A DNA stretch of 10,896 bases. It comes from Bacillota bacterium. Lineage in GTDB: Bacteria; Bacillota; UBA994. Under the pieces are notes generated by a model. It worked only from the letters and a program-made list of their open reading frames with translations. It was not told the origin of the DNA and made no database searches. Made by a program: the position numbers and the translations under genes. Positions 6,824-10,896 of the stretch are shown in pieces; the stretch's first letter is position 1, and the number at the start of each line of letters is the position of its first letter. The stretch lies in assembly GCA_018725275.1 (NCBI GenBank), contig QLUC01000055.1, positions 1 through 10,896 on the forward strand, in the 5' to 3' direction.

Positions 6824-7342
6824 TCAAAAAATGATGACGCCGGCGATTCCTGCCCCGATGAGCAACAGGATGGGGTTTAGTTTGGTCCGCAGCATGAGGA
6901 TTAGTACTAAGACAGCAATCCCTGCGCTCTTAAAGTCAAGAATCGTCTGCCTGCCTACGGTTACAGCGGCCATGAAGATGAGCACCACTACGACCGGTCG
7001 AATGGCCGTTAAAGCACTCCTGATGAGGGGCGCGCCTTGAAATCGCAAAAACAGGTAGGCCACGGTCATGACCGCCAGGAGCGAAGGGACGACAATGCCA
7101 AGGGTGGCGAACATCCCGCCGATCAAACCACCCACTTTATACCCGGCGAAAGTCGCCGCGTTAATGGCCACGGGACCCGGGGTAATTTCGGCGATAGCTA
7201 AGATGTCGATAAACTGTTGTGCGGTCAGCCAGGCTTGATTGCGTACCAATTCACGTTCAATGAGGGGGATCATCGCATAACCGCCCCCAAAACTAAAGGC
7301 GCCAATCGTGAAGAAGCTTATAAAAAGCTCAAGGTAGATCAT
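6824..7342 (-). CDS. Chromate transporter family (CHR), short-chain subunit 2
   Basis: Half-size member of the CHR superfamily, 172 residues, hydrophobic throughout. The family signature is near the N-terminus (FFTIGAFSFGGGYAMIPLIERE), followed by the second conserved block QFIDILAIAEITPGPVAINAATFAGYKVGG. These short proteins work in pairs, two halves making one exporter, as with YwrA/YwrB in Bacillus; its partner gene is directly upstream and overlaps by the 4 bases ATGA. Proven substrates in the superfamily are chromate, or possibly sulfate; whether this pair moves chromate cannot be told from sequence. The ATG at 7342 overlaps the stop of the upstream gene, which favours translational coupling and equal subunit amounts. 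Confidence 0.93.
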   Translation of the reverse strand: MIYLELFISFFTIGAFSFGGGYAMIPLIERELVRNQAWLTAQQFIDILAIAEITPGPVAINAATFAGYKVGGLIGGMFATLGIVVPSLLAVMTVAYLFLRFQGAPLIRSALTAIRPVVVVLIFMAAVTVGRQTILDFKSAGIAVLVLILMLRTKLNPILLLIGAGIAGVIIF

Positions 7343-7911
7343 GGCCTAGCCCCCCCACGCGACAGGAGTTGCTGGTGCAGGTACCCAAAGATAGCGGCGC
7401 TAACAATGAGTATACCCGGATGTGCGTTACTAACAAGGCTCACTCCCAGTGCCACCGCGGCGAGTATGATGTTAAAACGGTCGACGAGCACCTTCTTGCC
7501 TATCCCTATGGCCGCAGCGAGGATGAGGGCGACCACTGCCGGACGAATCCCAAGGAAGAACTCAGTCAGGAGGGGGGGAGGCTCGGCAGCGGTGAGTGTG
7601 GCGGCCAGCACCGTGATTATGAGAAAAGATGGTAATACCACTCCGGCAATAGCTACCGCAACCCCCGGTCCACCGAGAAGTTTGTAGCCGGTAAAGATCG
7701 CGGTGTTGATGGCGATGGCACCCGGACTCGATTGGGCAATGGCTAGGACGTCGACAAATTCCTGTTCGCTTTGCCAACCCTGCCGATCCACAATTTCTCT
7801 CTGCATGACCGGCAACATGGCTAGACCGCCACCAAAGGTAAAAGCACCTACTTTAAAAAAACTCCAAAAAAGTGTGCTCAAGGTAGGGTTGCGAGGTGCA
7901 GGCAAGGCCAT
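7339..7911 (-). CDS. Chromate transporter family (CHR), short-chain subunit 1
   Basis: First half of the paired CHR-type exporter, about 190 residues. It carries the same two blocks as its partner: FFKVGAFTFGGGLAMLPVMQRE and FVDVLAIAQSSPGAIAINTAIFTGYKLLGG, then several hydrophobic spans and a Pro-rich turn (AAEPPPLLTEF). In the partner the second block reads TPGPVAIN; here it is SPGAIAIN, so the two are diverged halves, not a recent duplication. The ATG at 7911 is preceded by AAGGAG (spacing about 4 nt). The frame is open further, to ATG 7935, but that codon overlaps a TATAAT promoter element and would not be transcribed from it. A TTG at 7905 is another possible start. It is the first gene of the run leading to pyk. 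Confidence 0.93.
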   Translation of the reverse strand: MALPAPRNPTLSTLFWSFFKVGAFTFGGGLAMLPVMQREIVDRQGWQSEQEFVDVLAIAQSSPGAIAINTAIFTGYKLLGGPGVAVAIAGVVLPSFLIITVLAATLTAAEPPPLLTEFFLGIRPAVVALILAAAIGIGKKVLVDRFNIILAAVALGVSLVSNAHPGILIVSAAIFGYLHQQLLSRGGARP

Positions 7912-7933
7912 CACTCTCCTTAAATACATGCCC

Positions 7934-7942
7934 ATTATAGCA
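7934..7942 (-). promoter_or_regulatory. Extended -10 promoter of the CHR-yczE-like-pyk run
   Basis: The minus strand reads TGCTATAAT, a perfect -10 with the TGn extension, about 22 nt upstream of the chosen ATG. The -35 region is poor: TTCACG at 19 nt is the best I see, which is common for extended -10 promoters. Transcription would begin near 7927, leaving a short leader holding AAGGAG. Confidence 0.6.
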
Positions 7943-8038
7943 CATAGGGTGCACTTGACGTGAATTTTGGTGGGCTTAGCAGGACTTTGACCTTGTCCGG
8001 AGAATATATTACCTCAAGGAAATAAGAGGAGGGTATTT

Positions 8039-8890
8039 ATGGAAATTAAAAAAATCATGGTTGTCGGCGCTGGACAAATGGGGAGTGGAATTGCGCAAGT
8101 TGCTGCCCAGAGCGGCTATGAGGTGCTGCTCTGCGACCAATCAGGGGAGGCACTTGCCCGTGCCCAAGCTGGTATAGCGAGACTCCTAGGTAAGGCTGTA
8201 GAAAAGGGCAGTCTTTCTAATGAGGAAAAGGGTGCTGTGCTATCACGCCTTACTGTGACCACGGAATTGGACAGGGCGGTGGAGGCTGACCTCGTCATCG
8301 AGGCGATAAACGAGAACGTCGATGTGAAAAAGGGTGTATTTTTAGAGCTCGATAAAACCTGTGCGCCACACACGATTCTGGCGAGCAACACTTCCAGCTT
8401 GTCATTGACACAGATAGGGGCGTTCACAAAGCGCCCACAAAAAGTCATCGGGCTGCACTTCATGAACCCAGTGCCAATTATGCAACTGGTTGAGGTCATC
8501 CGGGGCCATGCAACCAGCGACGAGACCGTAGCCGTAGCCAGGGAAGTGGTGCGCCGCCTAGGGAAGACGGGCATCCTTGTCAGCGACTACCCCGGCTTTG
8601 TGGTCAATAGATTGCTCCTGCCGATGATCAACGAGGCCGTCTTCAGTCTGCAGGATGGTGTAGCCAAGGCTGAAGACATTGACGCGGTCATGAAACTTGG
8701 CGCCCACCACCCGATTGGGCCACTCAGCCTCGCCGACCTTATCGGCCTTGATGTCTGCTTGGCCATCATGGAGGTGCTGCATCGCTCGCTTGGTGACAAG
8801 TATCGCCCTGCGCCTCTGCTGCGTAAGATGGTGCTTGCCGGTCATCTCGGGCGCAAGACCGGAAGGGGTTTCTTTAGTTACAGCAATTAG
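8039..8890 (+). CDS. hbd: 3-hydroxybutyryl-CoA dehydrogenase
   Basis: NAD(P)-dependent enzyme interconverting acetoacetyl-CoA and 3-hydroxybutyryl-CoA, used in butyrate formation or in short-chain fatty acid breakdown; cytoplasmic. The 283-residue length is standard. The Rossmann motif is at the start (IKKIMVVGAGQMGSGIAQVA, residues 3-22), followed by DLVIEAINEN, ASNTSSLSLTQI, the catalytic His in VIGLHFMNPVPIMQLVEVI, then DYPGFVVNRLLLPMINEA and HHPIGPLSLADLIGLD, closing with GHLGRKTGRGFFSY. GGAGGG lies 5 nt before the ATG. No thiolase, crotonase or acyl-CoA dehydrogenase gene stands beside it; instead murD follows after 31 bp. The 127-bp gap to the divergent CHR gene shows no clear plus-strand promoter. 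Confidence 0.96.
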   Translation: MEIKKIMVVGAGQMGSGIAQVAAQSGYEVLLCDQSGEALARAQAGIARLLGKAVEKGSLSNEEKGAVLSRLTVTTELDRAVEADLVIEAINENVDVKKGVFLELDKTCAPHTILASNTSSLSLTQIGAFTKRPQKVIGLHFMNPVPIMQLVEVIRGHATSDETVAVAREVVRRLGKTGILVSDYPGFVVNRLLLPMINEAVFSLQDGVAKAEDIDAVMKLGAHHPIGPLSLADLIGLDVCLAIMEVLHRSLGDKYRPAPLLRKMVLAGHLGRKTGRGFFSYSN

Positions 8891-8921
8891 TAGCCGCCAG
8901 CGAGAATTTGGGGGAGATTTT

Positions 8922-10304
8922 TTGGCATTGACAGTAGAGTCCCTACGAGGGAAGCGAGCGGCGGTGATGGGCATCGGACTAAGGAGCGGCGTGCCTCTCA
9001 TCCGCTTCTTGGTGGATCGCGGCGCGAGGGTAACTGCTTGCGACCAGAAGACGCGCGAACAGCTCCATGATGCTCTCGATGCCCTCGGCGAGAGGGATGT
9101 CGAGTATATTTTAGGTGGCGAATACCTGGGTCGTTTGGAAGGGTTCGACTTGCTGTTTAGAACCCCGGTCATGCGACCAGATTTACCTGAGATTGTAAAT
9201 GCAGTAGCGAAAGGTGCTTTGCTGACAAGTGAGACGGAGCTGGTCTTTGACTTGGCCAAAGCTCCGATTATTGCCGTCACCGGCAGTGATGGCAAGACGA
9301 CTACCACATCATTGATTTTCGCGATACTGAGTGAGGCGGGGTACATGACCTACCTGGGTGGTAACATTGGCCAATCCTTGGTTGAACAAGTAGAGGATAT
9401 TCCGCCTTCGGCCCGCATAGTCTTGGAGTTATCTAGTTTTCAGCTCCTGCCCATGACCCAAAGCCCGGCTGTGGCCGTTGTTACTAATATTTCGCCTAAT
9501 CACCTTGACGTTCATGCGAGCTACACGGAATATATATCTGCCAAGGCCAATATTTGGCGTCATCAGGGCAGTGAGGACTGCGTCATCTTGAATTATGATG
9601 ATTTAACAACGCGTGCCATGGCCGGGCATGCTCCCGGCAAGGTGGTTTTTTTCAGCCGCCGCGAGGCAGTCCCCTGCGGTGTGTTTGTGCGCGGCAGTAG
9701 TCTCGTGGCGCGGTGGCAAGGTGCAGAAATACAGATTTGTGACATCACCGGTCTCAGGCTCCTAGGGGGGCATAATATTGAAAACGTTGCGGCTGCAGCG
9801 GCGGTTGGTCTGGTTCAAGGCGTAGATCCAAGGATCATTGCGAGCGCAGTAACTTCATTTACACCGGTGGAGCACCGCTTAGAGTTAGTGCGTGAGCTTG
9901 ATGGAGTACGCTATTACAATGATTCAATCGCTTCAAGCCCTACTCGCACTCTGGCAGGGTTAAGAGCCATTGGGGGGGATATCTTGCTTATCGCGGGGGG
10001 CAGTGATAAAAACGTACCTTTTGATGAGCTAGCCCTTGAGTTGGTCGAAAGGGTGCGGGCGGTGGCCCTTATCGGCGCTACCGCAGACAAACTTGCCATG
10101 GCCATTAAAGATGCCGAAAGAAAAAAAGGCAAAAAGGTAAAAAAGAGCAACTTACCGACCCTCCAGGCGGCAGTGGAATGGTGCAGGAGGCAAGCCGAAC
10201 CAGGTTCTAGCATCATGTTATCCCCAGCTTGCGCCAGCTTTGACATGTTTCGCGACTTTGAAGACCGCGGTCGTAAATTTAAGAATATTGTAAAAGCGCT
10301 CTAG
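8922..10304 (+). CDS. murD: UDP-N-acetylmuramoyl-L-alanine--D-glutamate ligase
   Basis: Mur ligase adding D-glutamate to UDP-MurNAc-L-Ala in the cytoplasmic stage of peptidoglycan synthesis. The 460-residue protein shows the three Mur domains. The N-terminal Rossmann part has AAVMGIGLRSGVPL. The central ATPase has VTGSDGKTTTTSLIFAIL (P-loop), ELSSFQLLPM, NISPNHLDVH, the Lys in YISAKANIW expected to be carbamylated, GGHNIENVAAAAA and VEHRLELV. The C-terminal domain has YYNDSIASSPTRT and SPACASFDMFRDFEDRG. The TTG at 8922 is chosen since GGGGGAG (8910-8916) stands 5 nt before; TTG 8928 is the alternative, and the frame open back to 8697 is just overlap with hbd. Departures from the textbook enzyme are NDSI for NDSK, PNHLD for PDHLD and a Lys-rich loop near residue 405. 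No other cell-wall gene is adjacent. Confidence 0.95.
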   Translation: MALTVESLRGKRAAVMGIGLRSGVPLIRFLVDRGARVTACDQKTREQLHDALDALGERDVEYILGGEYLGRLEGFDLLFRTPVMRPDLPEIVNAVAKGALLTSETELVFDLAKAPIIAVTGSDGKTTTTSLIFAILSEAGYMTYLGGNIGQSLVEQVEDIPPSARIVLELSSFQLLPMTQSPAVAVVTNISPNHLDVHASYTEYISAKANIWRHQGSEDCVILNYDDLTTRAMAGHAPGKVVFFSRREAVPCGVFVRGSSLVARWQGAEIQICDITGLRLLGGHNIENVAAAAAVGLVQGVDPRIIASAVTSFTPVEHRLELVRELDGVRYYNDSIASSPTRTLAGLRAIGGDILLIAGGSDKNVPFDELALELVERVRAVALIGATADKLAMAIKDAERKKGKKVKKSNLPTLQAAVEWCRRQAEPGSSIMLSPACASFDMFRDFEDRGRKFKNIVKAL

Positions 10305-10328
10305 ACTTAGGATTTGTTTCATTTGCCA

Positions 10329-10357
10329 TTGCATTCGCTCTGCCAAGGCGCTATAAT
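10329..10357 (+). promoter_or_regulatory. Candidate promoter of the tRNA cluster
   Basis: TTGCAT and a perfect TATAAT are separated by 17 nt, and the -10 ends 15 nt before tRNA-Arg. The -35 matches only half of the consensus. No terminator hairpin is seen between murD and this element, so some read-through from murD is possible. Confidence 0.6.
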
Positions 10358-10372
10358 GATTGAGTATCCTCT

Positions 10373-10447
10373 GCGCCCGTAGCTCAGTGGATAGAGCGCC
10401 GGACTCCGGATCCGGGTGCGGAGGTTCGATTCCTCTCGGGCGTACCA
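10373..10447 (+). tRNA. tRNA-Arg (anticodon CCG)
   Basis: Full cloverleaf of 75 nt with encoded CCA. The acceptor GCGCCCG pairs with CGGGCGT (a G-U at the top), the D-arm is GCTCAGTGGATAGAGC, the anticodon stem CCGGA/TCCGG encloses loop CTCCGGA with anticodon CCG at 10406-10408, and the T-arm loop is TTCGATT. It reads CGG codons. It is separated by 94 bp from the next tRNA, which has its own promoter. Confidence 0.97.
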
Positions 10448-10501
10448 TGTCTAGATTTCGCGTGTCAGAGGGCAGAGGTTGAAAATTAGTTGGCCAAGTG
10501 G

Positions 10502-10530
10502 TTGACGGACTGCTCCTCAACGGGTATACT
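10502..10530 (+). promoter_or_regulatory. Strong candidate promoter for the tRNA-Val-Asp-Phe-Gly run
   Basis: TTGACG and TATACT are separated by exactly 17 nt, each matching 5 of 6 consensus bases. The -10 ends 11 nt before tRNA-Val, so the transcript would begin only a few bases upstream of the mature 5' end. Confidence 0.75.
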
Positions 10531-10541
10531 ACTAAATGCGC

Positions 10542-10617
10542 GGGAGCATAGCTCAGCTGGGAGAGCACCTGCCTTACAAGCAGGGGGTCATAGGTTCGAA
10601 CCCTATTGCTCCCACCA
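10542..10617 (+). tRNA. tRNA-Val (anticodon TAC)
   Basis: Full 76-nt cloverleaf with encoded CCA: acceptor GGGAGCA/TGCTCCC, D-arm GCTCAGCTGGGAGAGC, anticodon stem CCTGC/GCAGG around CTTACAA with TAC at 10575-10577, T-loop TTCGAAC. It is followed 5 bp later by tRNA-Asp. Confidence 0.98.
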
Positions 10618-10622
10618 CCTAT

Positions 10623-10698
10623 GGAGTCGTGGTGTAGCGGTAAACATGCCGGCCTGTCACGCCGGAGATCGCGGGTTCGATTCCCGTCGACTCCGCCA
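10623..10698 (+). tRNA. tRNA-Asp (anticodon GTC)
   Basis: Full 76-nt cloverleaf with encoded CCA: acceptor GGAGTCG/CGACTCC with discriminator G as usual for Asp, anticodon stem CCGGC/GCCGG around CTGTCAC with GTC at 10656-10658, T-arm GCGGGTTCGATTCCCGT. It is 11 bp before tRNA-Phe. Confidence 0.98.
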
Positions 10699-10709
10699 TT
10701 TAGCAAGAT

Positions 10710-10785
<76 letters not shown>

Positions 10786-10819
10786 TCCTTGTAGCTAAAT
10801 AGCGGGATACCATTAACAA

Positions 10820-10894
10820 GCGGAAGTAGCTCAGCGGTAGAGCATCGCCTTGCCAAGGCGAGGGTCGAGAGTTCGAATCTCTTCTTCCGCTCCA
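10820..10894 (+). tRNA. tRNA-Gly (anticodon GCC)
   Basis: Full 75-nt cloverleaf with encoded CCA: acceptor GCGGAAG/CTTCCGC, D-arm GCTCAGCGGTAGAGC, anticodon stem TCGCC/GGCGA around TTGCCAA with GCC at 10852-10854, T-loop TTCGAAT. It ends 2 bp before the window edge; the cluster may continue beyond. Confidence 0.98.
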
Positions 10895-10896
10895 TA

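Noticed and set aside
7912..7935. Longer start of the first CHR gene at ATG 7935
   Set aside because: The codon overlaps the TATAAT element, so a transcript from that promoter would not include it; a ribosome site stands just before ATG 7911.
7955..8015. Possible plus-strand promoter for hbd (TTGACG at 7955, TATATT at 8005)
   Set aside because: The elements do not combine at 16-18 nt spacing with any acceptable partner, so no call is made.
8558..9346. Minus-strand ORF of 262 codons across hbd and murD
   Set aside because: It is antisense to two clearly conserved genes and carries no recognisable motif.

Overview
The window looks like an ordinary chromosomal stretch of a Gram-positive-type bacterium, most likely an anaerobic or facultative member of the Bacillota (Clostridia-like). 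The reasons are strong Shine-Dalgarno sites (AAGGAGGT type), frequent GTG and TTG starts, a cobalamin riboswitch with a terminator in its expression platform, the CblT/CblS alpha-ribazole salvage pair, a pyruvate kinase with the C-terminal PEP-utilising extension, 3-hydroxybutyryl-CoA dehydrogenase, and a densely packed tRNA cluster with encoded CCA ends. I could not assign a genus. I saw no phage, transposon, CRISPR or defence genes, and no convincing new system. The oddest object is a broken pilin-like gene.

Left part (1-2470, minus strand): a B12 operon read right to left. A candidate promoter (2439-2467) leads into a cobalamin riboswitch (about 2256-2419) and an intrinsic terminator (2166-2191). 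Then come cblT (ECF-type alpha-ribazole transporter subunit), cblS (alpha-ribazole kinase), cobU (cobinamide kinase/guanylyltransferase) and the start of cobQ (cobyric acid synthase), which runs off the left edge. Together these genes build the lower nucleotide loop of cobalamin: alpha-ribazole is imported and phosphorylated, CobU activates the cobinamide side, and CobQ completes the corrin amides. Vitamin B12 excess should switch the set off.

2511-2914: a minus-strand type IV pilin-like reading frame with an in-frame TAA at codon 3, followed by a short divergent spacer.

2915-6071: a class II CCA-adding tRNA nucleotidyltransferase with an HD domain (plus strand) and pyruvate kinase (minus strand) end only 4 bp apart. 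Upstream of pyk on the minus strand lie a YczE-like membrane protein and two half-size chromate-transporter (CHR) genes in tight, overlapping arrangement (6138-7911). An extended -10 promoter at 7934-7942 precedes them.

8039-10304 (plus strand): hbd (3-hydroxybutyryl-CoA dehydrogenase) is followed after 31 bp by murD (peptidoglycan precursor ligase), an unusual partnership.

10329-10894 (plus strand): five tRNA genes, Arg(CCG), Val(TAC), Asp(GTC), Phe(GAA) and Gly(GCC). Candidate sigma-A promoters lie before the first and second. A long minus-strand ORF across this cluster is an artefact of antisense tRNA sequence.
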